Made by a program: the position numbers and the translations under genes. A stretch of DNA of 39,623 nucleotides. It comes from Bdellovibrio sp. ZAP7. Its GTDB lineage: Bacteria > Bdellovibrionota > UBA1018 > CAIMNF01. Position 1 is the stretch's first letter, and every line of letters starts with the position of its first letter. This document shows, one piece after another, positions 7,425 to 15,566 of this stretch. The stretch spans positions 1 through 39,623 of the forward strand of contig CAMCGZ010000021.1 of NCBI GenBank assembly GCA_945874535.1. The letters are read 5' to 3'. The notes beneath the pieces were generated by a model. The model was not told the DNA's origin. It did not search any database and worked only from the letters and a program-made list of their open reading frames with translations.

Positions 7425-10039
7425 TGCTGAACGGTTGGACGGAGCAGATCCGGGAGTGGGGCGATCACCCCACTCCCGAAAACGCTCGTAATCTGATTCG
7501 GGCCTTCCGCCAGTGCGACTCCGGTGTGGTCAGACTCGAGATATTGAGTCTGCTAGGACGCTGTTCCGATCCACGGTCGCACCGGTTTCTGGTCGATCGG
7601 GTTCGATCCGGGAAAGACCTCGCGGAGAGGGAAAGTGCGATCCGTTCGATCGGAAGGCGCGGTGGTCCCTATTCTAGAAGGATTCTGTTGCGATTCCTTG
7701 ATGAGGTGCCGGCTTCTTTGGAAAGCCCGGTGATCACTGCCCTGGGGCAGGCGCGAGCCTTCAGTGCCGTATCCCGCTTGTCAGATCGGCTCAAATCGTC
7801 GTTGCTAGAGCGCAATCATCCTGTTTTGAAGTCCATTGTGGTCGCGCTGGGTGAATTGAAGGGCGTTTCAAGTCTCGATTCCTTGCGAACCCTGTTGGAT
7901 CTGGATTGGGTACGGACGGATCGTGAGCTTGCACTCCCGATCCTGTTCGCTTGGGGACGACTGGGGAGGGATCCCGGGTTTTTCGAGTCTTACGGCCGGT
8001 TTTTCCGTGAAGATCCGTTTTCCTGGCAAGTATTCGAGAGTGCTTTGAATCAGGTTCAGCTGCGGAGCCAGGTGCGGATCGAAGATTATTTGCACCGGGT
8101 GTTCCATGCTCCCGATCCGCACCCGAATCTGCCTCTCGAGCTTCGAGCCTTCGATCCGGATGAAGTGGCAATCGGCCTTTCCGTGTTCGATCGCGAAGTC
8201 CATTGGCGGCGGCACTTGTTTTGCTTGAAGGCGCTGGATGCAAAGGCTCAAAACCGTTTTTTTTCGGGATGGGTGATCCCGGAGTCCGAGCGGGAAGTTT
8301 TTTTGCGCGAACTCGCCGGGCTCGATGAATGGGCTGATCCGGCCTCGGTTCTCCGCGAGCTCGATACAGCAATGCCCGGATGGTGCGATGCCCCGGACTT
8401 GAGATTGGCCCGCATTGCCGCTCTTCCCCAAGCTGTGGACTGGCTGGACGAGGCCCGTCGCTTCGCAGGTGAAGACGAGAAGCGGGCCATTGCGCTCTTG
8501 AATCATTGGAGTGACTGGAATCTCGTTCTCCCGGACGAGGATCGCGTCGCAGTGGATGGGGCTTGGGTTGCTCTGGTCCGGACAGCGGGAGCCAAGGCCC
8601 GCTTGTGTCGTTCTGTCGCCGAGTCGGGTCGGGGGATTCCTGCCTTGGACTCCGTTCTGGTCGATTGGTTTACCGATCCCTCGATCCGGGACAGTGCCCT
8701 CATTTACGCGGAGAAAACAGGGTCGCCACTTCTGCTCGATGGAGTGATGGGGCTTCCCGTTACCGAGCGAGCTGTGCGTCTCGCCGGAGTGATGCGCTAC
8801 TTCGAGTCCCTTTTGAGCATCGGACCCAATGAGCGGGTGTCGGATGCTGTGAAGACCATCCTTGCCGAGACGGGTACATCCGGGTCTGTCGAGGTCAAGT
8901 TGGCAGCGCTCCGGGTCATCCAGTTGATCCCCTTGGCTGATGAAGAAGCCAGAGTGATTTCCTGGGTGGAGGATCCGGATCCGCAGGTTCGACTGAACGC
9001 CGTGATCGCACTTCGAGGGTATGTCGATTCAGCCGTTGCTGTTCCGGTTTTAATAAAGAACCTGGAGTTCTCCTGGTCCGCAATCAGAGAGCGTGCTCTC
9101 GATGCCCTTTGTGTATCGCGTGTTCCTTTGGCGAGACAGCGTGTCCTCGAGTTCATCGCCCGTCATGCGAGCGAGGAATGGGTGGTGGAGAGGGTGTACC
9201 GTGAACTGCATCCTGGCTTTGGAGAGGATCGAGAGACAGCACGCATTCTGAAAGAGATTCTGAGCGCCGATCGTTCCAATCCCCAGTCGGTGAAATGGGA
9301 AGAGGTGCTTGGTCGATTCTTGCCGAAGGCGCCGGAAGCGCATCAGACCAATTCCGAGTTGGAACAGATCGATTCCCGGCTCCGGAGTGCGATTCCCCGT
9401 TTTGACGAATTGGACGGGACGATCCAACTGGCACTTCGTGCTGCAGAACAGCCTTTTTTACAGTCAGGACTCCTTGAGAAGCTTCCGATCGACAAGGCCC
9501 CCACGGTGCTTCAGTACTGCAAGGCCCTCGATCTGGTCCTGGATCGGTATCTCGGTCAAAAACGGCTGTTTCCGAGGATTGATGAATCCTTGCCCGATTT
9601 CCAGCAGGTTTGGCATCGGTTGGGGTTTGTGGAGGAATATCCCCTGGTGGATCGGGTGATTTATCTCACGGGTTTGAAGGGACGGATCACGCCCGAGCAC
9701 TTCCCCCTGCACAAGGCCAAAATGATGTGCGGGACTTTCTTCAACGGGCGGATCCTGCAGGACCGTTACAAAGTATTCGATGGGCTCCGGGCCTGGGCGG
9801 TGATCTTTTTACTTTTTGCGAGGAAGATTCCTGGCAAAGACGGCGGTGTAGGACCCTTGGTCGGGCTCAAGAATGCCGATGAAGCCGATTGTGTGAAGGT
9901 GGCTGTGACTTTGATGAGTTTGCAAGACCTCAGGAATCCGGCCGCTCATCGACAGACTTATCCGGATTTGGACTCGGTCCGGACGGTGAGAGAAGATTCA
10001 CTTGCGCTGGTGAACCGGATTCTGGAGTGGATTCTTTAG
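7424..10039 (+). CDS. HEAT-repeat protein with C-terminal HEPN-like RNxxxH motif
   Basis: I choose the ATG at 7424, which overlaps the HiPIP stop codon and gives 871 residues; upstream in-frame codons lie inside the HiPIP gene. Most of the protein is made of degenerate HEAT-like helical repeats, clearest around residues 490-570 (for example DPDPQVRLNAVIAL). There is no signal peptide, so it is probably cytoplasmic. The last 200 residues are different: helix-rich, with FNGRILQDRYKVFDGLRAWA and then LRNPAAHR, where R837-N838-x3-H842 matches the R-x4-6-H active-site motif of HEPN RNases. Its pairing with a periplasmic HiPIP makes no obvious sense, so the overlap may simply reflect compactness. 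The HEPN assignment is motif-based and could be a non-catalytic helical domain. Confidence 0.7.
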   Translation: MLNGWTEQIREWGDHPTPENARNLIRAFRQCDSGVVRLEILSLLGRCSDPRSHRFLVDRVRSGKDLAERESAIRSIGRRGGPYSRRILLRFLDEVPASLESPVITALGQARAFSAVSRLSDRLKSSLLERNHPVLKSIVVALGELKGVSSLDSLRTLLDLDWVRTDRELALPILFAWGRLGRDPGFFESYGRFFREDPFSWQVFESALNQVQLRSQVRIEDYLHRVFHAPDPHPNLPLELRAFDPDEVAIGLSVFDREVHWRRHLFCLKALDAKAQNRFFSGWVIPESEREVFLRELAGLDEWADPASVLRELDTAMPGWCDAPDLRLARIAALPQAVDWLDEARRFAGEDEKRAIALLNHWSDWNLVLPDEDRVAVDGAWVALVRTAGAKARLCRSVAESGRGIPALDSVLVDWFTDPSIRDSALIYAEKTGSPLLLDGVMGLPVTERAVRLAGVMRYFESLLSIGPNERVSDAVKTILAETGTSGSVEVKLAALRVIQLIPLADEEARVISWVEDPDPQVRLNAVIALRGYVDSAVAVPVLIKNLEFSWSAIRERALDALCVSRVPLARQRVLEFIARHASEEWVVERVYRELHPGFGEDRETARILKEILSADRSNPQSVKWEEVLGRFLPKAPEAHQTNSELEQIDSRLRSAIPRFDELDGTIQLALRAAEQPFLQSGLLEKLPIDKAPTVLQYCKALDLVLDRYLGQKRLFPRIDESLPDFQQVWHRLGFVEEYPLVDRVIYLTGLKGRITPEHFPLHKAKMMCGTFFNGRILQDRYKVFDGLRAWAVIFLLFARKIPGKDGGVGPLVGLKNADEADCVKVAVTLMSLQDLRNPAAHRQTYPDLDSVRTVREDSLALVNRILEWIL

Positions 10040-11062
10040 GGTCCTGAGGACTGTTTGGATGGCCCGGTTCCGGTGCGAATCGGTTTCAGCGAAAATCTCA
10101 TGGCGGGAACCTTCCATTGTGAAAGAACTGCAACGGGATCGATGTGTTTCGCAGATTCGCACGAGTTCTTCGGGGGCAGCATAATGATCCTCGGTCGGTA
10201 CCAGCATGGCCACCGGACGGGAGATTCTGGAGAAGTCTCCGGCAATACGGCTAGAGGCTTCTAGCGCGGCTTTCACCCAGGCATTGGTCGGCCCTCCGAC
10301 CCATCGTTCGGGAAACCAGCCCGCGAGTTTCTGCTCGAATGCGTAGCGGACCGGGCTCGAAGTGCCTCGATTCGCCTCGAAGGGGCGCCCCGGATCCCGT
10401 GGGCCTTTGGTGGGGGCGTAGCGTTCTCCGAGACCGATGGTGACCAGAAATGAGGTGATCACCCGGGCGAGTGGGCGCGGGAAAGGCTCGGTCCGGATGG
10501 CCAGCATCGGTGCATTCAACACCAAATGACCGATCTGTGCTGAGAAAAGGCTTGAAGGAGGGTTCTCGATCAAATCGAGGGCCACCGCCCCTCCCATCGA
10601 ATGAGCCAATACATGAATCTTCCGTTTTGATGCTACGGATTCCAGGAATTGCTTAAGGTCGGAACGATGATCCTCGAACCGGACCAGGTGGACGGCGTCC
10701 GGATTGCTGCGGGCCAGGCGGGGAGAAGTGCCTTGGCCCCGATGGTCGTAACTCAGGACCTCGAAACCGTTCCGGTGGAGCTCATGGAGCAATTCGATGT
10801 ATTTCAGCCAAGGTTCCGAAAATCCGGGCAGGAACAGGACGGTGTCAGTTGCGGACCCATTCGGGAACCGCACTCCTGTCAGGGGCAGTCCGTCCGCACC
10901 CTGGAAATCGAACCGAATTCCGGAGCGGAAGAAAGGCTCGAGTGTTGTTTCCCAACCCGTCCCGGCCAGTTCGCTCTCAGTCAATGCCCGGGCAGTGCCC
11001 GCCAGGCTGATCAAAGTGAGGAGGGTGCAACCAGCCATCCAGAACATCGCCCGGTAGCCCAT
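9998..11062 (-). CDS. Secreted alpha/beta hydrolase, lysophospholipase-like
   Basis: This 354-residue protein has an N-terminal signal peptide (about 1-27) and an alpha/beta hydrolase fold. The catalytic triad is visible: S155 in the nucleophile elbow AHSMGG, D292 in VPTEDHY and H321 in GSRHEIF. The segment LSYDHRGQGTSPR before the nucleophile is typical of the PldB/monoacylglycerol-lipase group (hydrolase_4), which cleaves lysophospholipids or monoacylglycerols. Export suggests it acts in the periplasm or outside the cell. The gene starts at the base next to the stop codon of the barrel-like gene upstream (TGAATG), so the two are co-transcribed. Its 3' end overlaps the HEAT-repeat gene on the other strand by 42 bp. 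Confidence 0.85.
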   Translation of the reverse strand: MGYRAMFWMAGCTLLTLISLAGTARALTESELAGTGWETTLEPFFRSGIRFDFQGADGLPLTGVRFPNGSATDTVLFLPGFSEPWLKYIELLHELHRNGFEVLSYDHRGQGTSPRLARSNPDAVHLVRFEDHRSDLKQFLESVASKRKIHVLAHSMGGAVALDLIENPPSSLFSAQIGHLVLNAPMLAIRTEPFPRPLARVITSFLVTIGLGERYAPTKGPRDPGRPFEANRGTSSPVRYAFEQKLAGWFPERWVGGPTNAWVKAALEASSRIAGDFSRISRPVAMLVPTEDHYAAPEELVRICETHRSRCSSFTMEGSRHEIFAETDSHRNRAIQTVLRTLKNPLQNPVHQRK

Positions 11063-11875
11063 TCAGAACCCCACTCCGATGAAAGTCCCCATGGTGTGGT
11101 AACCGACGAGATCGAAACTGCCTTCGATTCCCAATCGGAATCCTGTGGCGCCGGGGATCTTGAACTTGACGCCGGTAAAGGCATAGCCCGAGCTCGCGGA
11201 TCCGGATTTGGAGAGATCGGTGCTGACAGTCAAGGGTCCCACCGTGGTGGTGACGGTGGCCTTCATGTTTCCGGAAGCGAACCTTCCACCGATCCCGATC
11301 CAGCTTTCGGCGAAAGAGAGCGGCTGCGACACGACCAATTCAGGCGAGATCACGGTGCAACGGTCGATGTAAAGCATCGGAATGGAGATCCAGGTATAGA
11401 GCATCCGAAATGCAAGCGAGGGGCCTTCCTCGGCCGAGATCAGGGAGACTTTCACATCTGCTCCGTAAACGGCCTGTCTCTTGAAAGTGAGGGCGGAAAG
11501 ACCGAACTCGGACGAGTCACCGATGCTTTTCCGGAGGTGGGCCTTGATCATGGGGATGGCTGGGACCGCCGTCGCGTTTGCAGGAATCCCATTGGCAATC
11601 AAGGCATCCTGGAGACCGTCTCCGATCTTCACGAGTGTGGTCTCAATGCCGAGATCGAGCAAGCTCCCCGTCGAGTGGGCGACCGCACCGGAATAGGGTC
11701 GGTGTGCCGCGTAAGAGCCGACCAGCAGAATGGCCTGATCGGCCACAGCTTGTGGAATGGCGGAGCCCAGCTGGTTCGGATCGAGAATGCCGGTATCGAG
11801 AAATCCGGCTCCGTCGGCACGGTGGCCCGACAGAATGGCGAGCAGGATCGGCAGAATCAGCCAACGATCACGCAT
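11063..11875 (-). CDS. Exported protein with outer-membrane barrel features, unknown function
   Basis: I do not recognise this 270-residue protein. It starts with a signal peptide (MRDRWLILPILLAILSG..., cleavage probably near ADGAG). The C-terminal half alternates polar and hydrophobic residues with many Gly, Ser and Thr, and the chain ends GYHTMGTFIGVGF. A terminal aromatic residue and alternating pattern are typical of outer-membrane beta-barrels. The N-terminal half is not barrel-like and may form a periplasmic domain. The gene overlaps the end of the YceD gene by 8 bp and abuts the secreted hydrolase, so all three probably share a transcript. A role in presenting or exporting the hydrolase is possible but unsupported. 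Confidence 0.6.
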   Translation of the reverse strand: MRDRWLILPILLAILSGHRADGAGFLDTGILDPNQLGSAIPQAVADQAILLVGSYAAHRPYSGAVAHSTGSLLDLGIETTLVKIGDGLQDALIANGIPANATAVPAIPMIKAHLRKSIGDSSEFGLSALTFKRQAVYGADVKVSLISAEEGPSLAFRMLYTWISIPMLYIDRCTVISPELVVSQPLSFAESWIGIGGRFASGNMKATVTTTVGPLTVSTDLSKSGSASSGYAFTGVKFKIPGATGFRLGIEGSFDLVGYHTMGTFIGVGF

Positions 11876-12530
11876 CCGTCTTTTTTTTCAGGTTCTTCAA
11901 GACGGAAAATGGATTTTCACGCAGGGGTTCTTCCGCCTCACGCTGAAAAGAAGTCTGGTTCCGTCCGCACTTGGAACAGTCCCCTTTATCGTCGGGTTCG
12001 GGCTTGGGTTGCATCGGCAGAGTGAGAACGATCTGCTCGTGCAAGATCTCTTTCAAATCCGCTAATGGCTCTTTCACCACCGTGATTTCGAAGTCGGAAG
12101 CATTCAGATTGAAGGGAGCTTCTTCACCCTCATCCTCGTCTTCATCGTCAGAAAGCCAGTCCTGCAGACCTTCGTCGTGCTCAAAAGTATTTTTACGGGA
12201 GGACTCCCTTGGGGCCTCGGCGTACATCTCGGTCTGAGTCAACAGAGTGTGGAACTGAAGCTGGATCGGAAACTGGAAGGCATCGGCGCACAAAGAACAA
12301 AGGAGGTAAAGGTGCGTCTTGGCCTTGCCTGAAACATGGATCAGATCATCCACCCTGCGGAGCGTGAAGCTGACTTGGGTCGGACGGGATCGGGGTTTCC
12401 AATTGGGCGGCCTCTGAATCCGATCCATCCGTTCGTCCAGACTTCCGATGACATCCATCACCCAGGGCGTCGATTCGTCAAAGTGGTAATCGAGATCCTG
12501 GTCTTTGATCTCATGGAAGTAGACTTTCAT
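11868..12530 (-). CDS. YceD/DUF177 family protein with two CxxC pairs
   Basis: This is a 220-residue member of the DUF177/YceD family, a group implicated in 23S rRNA or large-subunit ribosome function in plants and bacteria. Family features include a central LCSLCADAF segment followed by a strand and an acidic region (about 118-138, very Asp/Glu-rich) and a C-terminal PxxPxC-like end. Two CxxC pairs (C78/C81 and C185/C188) could bind zinc together. YceD usually precedes rpmF and plsX; here it precedes a secreted barrel-like gene and a hydrolase, and no rpmF is in the window. It is the first gene of this minus-strand run and is divergent from the HAD-like gene. Confidence 0.78.
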   Translation of the reverse strand: MKVYFHEIKDQDLDYHFDESTPWVMDVIGSLDERMDRIQRPPNWKPRSRPTQVSFTLRRVDDLIHVSGKAKTHLYLLCSLCADAFQFPIQLQFHTLLTQTEMYAEAPRESSRKNTFEHDEGLQDWLSDDEDEDEGEEAPFNLNASDFEITVVKEPLADLKEILHEQIVLTLPMQPKPEPDDKGDCSKCGRNQTSFQREAEEPLRENPFSVLKNLKKKTDA

Positions 12531-12555
12531 TTCCCTAGTTCTCGGACTTTATCCG

Positions 12556-12584
12556 TTGATCTGCAAGACCTATTTGGCTAAAAT
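12556..12584 (+). promoter_or_regulatory. Sigma70-type promoter of the HAD-like gene, leaderless geometry
   Basis: The sequence reads TTGATC-17 bp-TAAAAT, with the ATG 8 nt after the -10. Spacing and both hexamers are good. The predicted start of transcription is within a few bases of the ATG, and there is no Shine-Dalgarno sequence. Confidence 0.65.
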
Positions 12585-12587
12585 AGG
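12569..12587. repeat. Inverted repeat overlapping the HAD-gene promoter
   Basis: Perfect 7-bp arms CCTATTT/AAATAGG flank a 5-nt centre (GGCTA). The repeat covers the whole -10 box and ends 5 bp before the ATG, a good position for a repressor operator. No matching regulator is encoded nearby. Confidence 0.5.
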
Positions 12588-12592
12588 CCATT

Positions 12593-13471
12593 ATGCGAAT
12601 TGTCATGGATTTCGACGGGGTCTTCACCGACCCGAGCCAAGAGGGTGATGCCTGTTCCCGGCAGTTCCGGAACAAGATCGTTTCGCTCGCCCTAAAGGAT
12701 TTGGCACTGGATTCGGAAGAAAAAGTGGACTCTTGGTTGGGTGAGTTGCGGGCGCGTCAGGCCTCTTGTCCGTTCGAGTACGGATGGAGGAGCGAGGGGC
12801 GCATTTCGGCTTTCACTTTCGAGGATCCATTCATCCGGAATATCGGTCTTGCGGATTTCATGGACGGGCTGGTCGCGGACGGCGACGTCCGGGCCAAGAA
12901 GGTTCTCGGCGAGTTGAAATCACGGGAGAAGATTCCCAGCTACGGTCAGTTGTCCGAGTGGGCCTTCCATCAGTTGCATCTGAAGAAGGCTGCAGATCCC
13001 GCTGCCAAGGCCTGGGTGATGGAGGCGATCGACCGCGGGCACGAGGTGTTCATCGTCTCGAACTCTGCCACAGACAAGATCCAGGAATTTCTCGATCAGG
13101 CGGGCTTCCCCGCCGAAAAGCGTCCGACCGTTCGAGGTGGAGCGCGAAAGTTCGGGCTCGGGAATCGCCCGCAAACCATCGATGTGGGACAACACGGAGA
13201 CCTTACGGTCCAGGTTGATACCGACCGGCCATTTTACGAATCCGCTCTGCTCGAGTTGAATCCGGATGCAGTGATCGGCGATGTGTTTTGTCTCGATCTT
13301 TCGCTTCCGATCCGTCTAAAACGGCAGAAGAAACTCGAGTTCAAGTGGGGGATTTTTTACCGTCACCGGGATTACACGCCGACCTCGATGGTGGAGCTGG
13401 TGACCGGTCGGGCAACGAAGGTGCCCGAGGTGAAGCTGGTCCGGGATTGGTCCCAGGTTTGGCCGTCATGA
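12593..13471 (+). CDS. HAD-superfamily hydrolase-like protein
   Basis: This 292-residue cytoplasmic protein starts MRIVMDFDGVFTD, the HAD motif I, with nucleophile D6 and acid/base D8. Motif II is the SNS of FIVSNSATDK near residue 155, and GDVFCLDL near 225 is a plausible motif IV region. A helical insert of about 110 residues separates motif I from motif II and is probably the cap. HAD enzymes are mostly phosphatases; the substrate is unknown. The 19-bp inverted repeat over its promoter suggests regulation. Its stop codon overlaps the next start (ATGA), so it forms an operon with the membrane-anchored protein downstream. Confidence 0.8.
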   Translation: MRIVMDFDGVFTDPSQEGDACSRQFRNKIVSLALKDLALDSEEKVDSWLGELRARQASCPFEYGWRSEGRISAFTFEDPFIRNIGLADFMDGLVADGDVRAKKVLGELKSREKIPSYGQLSEWAFHQLHLKKAADPAAKAWVMEAIDRGHEVFIVSNSATDKIQEFLDQAGFPAEKRPTVRGGARKFGLGNRPQTIDVGQHGDLTVQVDTDRPFYESALLELNPDAVIGDVFCLDLSLPIRLKRQKKLEFKWGIFYRHRDYTPTSMVELVTGRATKVPEVKLVRDWSQVWPS

Positions 13472-14586
13472 CCCGGATCTTGGTCTTTCTGGCCTTTTTA
13501 GTCGGGGGCGGTACGGTCTATTTGAAAAAGACCCAGGGAATCGGGCCGGGAGATTGGATTGTTTCCCAGTTGGCGAGGCCATTCGGAAAGAAAACCGGAG
13601 TGGATGCCTTGGTCACCGGAGGCGAGGTCCGGAAGATCACCCCCCTGCTGTATGCCCCGAAACCGCAGGTCACCGCCCTGATGATGACTTCGGTGGTGCT
13701 TCCATCTTGTAAGACTTTTTTTGAAAAGCTCGTCTCGCTGGAGCTGAATGGGTATGATGAAAAGGGCGGTCCGCACTACTTGTTTGTGAAGGATTTGCCC
13801 CGGATGGGATCCGACTGTGAGTTGACCGATCCCGATCTGAAGTGGGCCTCCCAGAATTATTTCGAATCCTGTTTCGCAACCAATCCGTCTTCTTTGGCCG
13901 CTCCCGAAGAAAAGTGTATGCGCGCTCTGGTTTGGATGCGTGCGGCGGTGACCCGGAGTTTTTTGTCGGATCCATCCAAGTTCGATTCGCTTGAGAAAGA
14001 AGAGTTGGCCGATCTGCTGCTTGCGTCCGTATTCGTTCCGAAGGGCCGGGGAGCCGTGCCCGCTTATGGAGAAATCCGCGAAGTGGCCGAGCGGCTCGAT
14101 AAGAAGTACCCCTCCGTTCCTTTGGTCCAGAAAGCCGTTTTTGTAGCCCGGGTGAACTTGTGGAAGGTTTACCGGGAGACGCTCACCTATCCAGAACAGG
14201 CCAAATTCTGGGAGGAAATGAAAAGCATCCATCTCCGTGCCCGGGATCTCGGTTTGAACTCCAGGGATTTGAAGAACATGGAACTGGTCCTCGAGACCCG
14301 TGGTTTTGAACCCACACGACTGAAAAAGGTGGCCGATTCTCTGGCAGGGTCCGCGGAAAACGCCGCGAAGCGATCTTTGCTCACCTCCTTTTATCATTGG
14401 AAACAGGCCGAAGCTGCGGCAGCCCTCGAACAGATTGAAGCTGCCATCCGGACTCAGCCCGAGGAGAAGATTTTTCCAGCCATCTTCAGGGAGTTGAGCG
14501 TTCCCGGCGCCGGAGAGGAAATCTTCATGAAGGCGCTGAATGTGGATCTGGTTCCAGCCGATTTTGAGAATTCTCCCGCCCTGTGA
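13468..14586 (+). CDS. Membrane-anchored or exported protein of unknown function
   Basis: I choose the ATG at 13468, which overlaps the upstream stop codon and gives 372 residues beginning MTRILVFLAFLVGGGTVYLK. Longer in-frame starts lie inside the HAD-like gene. The hydrophobic segment (4-18) may be an uncleaved anchor. Several cysteines (in PSCKTFFEK, GSDCELTD, FESCFATN and EEKCMRAL) suggest disulfides and an extracytoplasmic location. The C-terminal half is helical and resembles TPR-like repeats (around 260-350). No known family is recognised. The tRNA-Arg gene starts 14 bp after the stop, and its probable promoter lies in the last codons of this gene. Confidence 0.7.
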   Translation: MTRILVFLAFLVGGGTVYLKKTQGIGPGDWIVSQLARPFGKKTGVDALVTGGEVRKITPLLYAPKPQVTALMMTSVVLPSCKTFFEKLVSLELNGYDEKGGPHYLFVKDLPRMGSDCELTDPDLKWASQNYFESCFATNPSSLAAPEEKCMRALVWMRAAVTRSFLSDPSKFDSLEKEELADLLLASVFVPKGRGAVPAYGEIREVAERLDKKYPSVPLVQKAVFVARVNLWKVYRETLTYPEQAKFWEEMKSIHLRARDLGLNSRDLKNMELVLETRGFEPTRLKKVADSLAGSAENAAKRSLLTSFYHWKQAEAAAALEQIEAAIRTQPEEKIFPAIFRELSVPGAGEEIFMKALNVDLVPADFENSPAL

Positions 14587-14600
14587 TAGGGTGGAGACAC

Positions 14601-14677
14601 GCGCCCGTAGCTCAGCTGGATAGAGCATCGCATTTCTAATGCGAGGGTCCCAGGTTCGAGTCCTGGCGGGCGCGCCA
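14601..14677 (+). tRNA. tRNA-Arg(TCT)
   Basis: A 77-nt cloverleaf with encoded CCA. The acceptor stem is GCGCCCG/CGGGCGC with discriminator G. The anticodon stem TCGCA/TGCGA encloses the loop TTTCTAA, giving anticodon TCT, which reads AGA (and AGG by wobble). The T-arm is CCAGG-TTCGAGT-CCTGG. A possible promoter, TTGAGA with an extended -10 (TGT-GATAGG), lies in the 3' end of the preceding gene. Confidence 0.97.
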
Positions 14678-14679
14678 TT

Positions 14680-15531
14680 TCAGTCGGTCGTGAAAGTCGT
14701 GCTGAGACCGTAATGATCCGAGTACCAGGGACGCTCATTCAGGATCAAGCGGCTCGCCTCCGGTCGAAGGGTCCCGGTGCCGCCGTTTCGGTACAAGATG
14801 TAATCGATTCTCTCGCGAGTCAGCGGGAAATGGGTGCGAATGGCGTAATCCCGGGCATAGGCGTTTTCAAAGGCATCGTAAGTATAACCGGGTTCGGAGG
14901 CGGAGTGGGTCCGGGCCCAGGAGTCCGCTAGGGCCAACTCGGATTCGAGCCAGGCATAGGGTTGGCTGCCCGGGGTGAAGTTCAAATCACCCGCAAGGAT
15001 GAGCGGGGCATCCGGATCGGTCTCGCGTTGAATGAGGTCCCGGATCTGGGCCAGCTGGTCCACACGGATGGGGTCACCCCCGCGGGCATTCAGATGGGTC
15101 CCGATGAGGTTCAACCTCTTCCCGTCGGGCATTTGAATCAAAGCAAAGACCACTCCCTTACGGGACAGGCAATCATCCCCTTTGCAGCGGCAGAACTCGA
15201 TTTTTGAGGTCCGGAGGATGGGGTGTTTGGAAAGGATCCTGATCCCGGATGAGACGAGCTTCGGAAATGCCCGGGGTCCGTCCACCCAGTAGGGGTATTT
15301 CCCGCTATGAAAAGCCCGTTTGGCGCGAGCAGTGAACACTTCGCTCAGGATGATGAAATCCGGGTCGAGCTCCTCGAGTCGCTCTATGGCGAACGCGTAG
15401 CGGAAGGTGTCCTTGACCGCCAAAGGCACTCCCCAGGTGTTGAACTCCACCACCGTGAAGGAACCGGCCAGGACTGATACCGGACCGGAGGCCAAAAGCC
15501 ACCCGGCAATGAAGAGAAGCCACTTCGCCAT
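14680..15531 (-). CDS. Secreted EEP-family phosphodiesterase, sphingomyelinase-like
   Basis: This 283-residue exported enzyme has a signal peptide (1-22) and the endonuclease/exonuclease/phosphatase fold. Catalytic and metal residues are all visible: N31 (FNTWG), E64 (LSEVF), H146 (GTHLNA), D182 and N184 (GDLNFTP), and D272-H273 (SDHYG). RIDYIL near 241-246 also fits. The segment CLSRKGVVFALI followed by GTHLNA is closer to bacterial neutral sphingomyelinases/phospholipase C than to exported DNases. The likely reaction is therefore hydrolysis of a phosphodiester in a lipid head group, but a nuclease cannot be excluded. Cysteines at 114, 116 and 121 may form disulfides. A very strong leaderless-type promoter precedes it. 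Confidence 0.8.
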   Translation of the reverse strand: MAKWLLFIAGWLLASGPVSVLAGSFTVVEFNTWGVPLAVKDTFRYAFAIERLEELDPDFIILSEVFTARAKRAFHSGKYPYWVDGPRAFPKLVSSGIRILSKHPILRTSKIEFCRCKGDDCLSRKGVVFALIQMPDGKRLNLIGTHLNARGGDPIRVDQLAQIRDLIQRETDPDAPLILAGDLNFTPGSQPYAWLESELALADSWARTHSASEPGYTYDAFENAYARDYAIRTHFPLTRERIDYILYRNGGTGTLRPEASRLILNERPWYSDHYGLSTTFTTD

Positions 15532-15537
15532 GTTGCG

Positions 15538-15566
15538 GGTTTAACGGAAATTTTGCAGAGTGTCAA
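15538..15566 (-). promoter_or_regulatory. Strong leaderless-type promoter of the sphingomyelinase-like gene
   Basis: The minus strand reads TTGACA-17 bp-TAAACC-6 nt-ATG. The -35 is a perfect consensus and the spacer is optimal. The -10 ends only 6 nt before the start codon, so the mRNA should begin at or next to the ATG. The -35 overlaps the last codons of the upstream CheX gene. Confidence 0.72.

Noticed and set aside
10649-12025. 458-residue plus-strand frame opposite the hydrolase and barrel-like genes
   Set aside because: Composition is Gly/Glu/His-rich nonsense spanning three convincing minus-strand genes; typical antisense artefact of GC-rich codon use.
13498-14628. 376-residue minus-strand frame opposite the anchored unknown gene and part of tRNA-Arg
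   Set aside because: It would read through the tRNA start region and has no motifs. The plus-strand frame is coupled to the HAD-like gene and has a membrane anchor.
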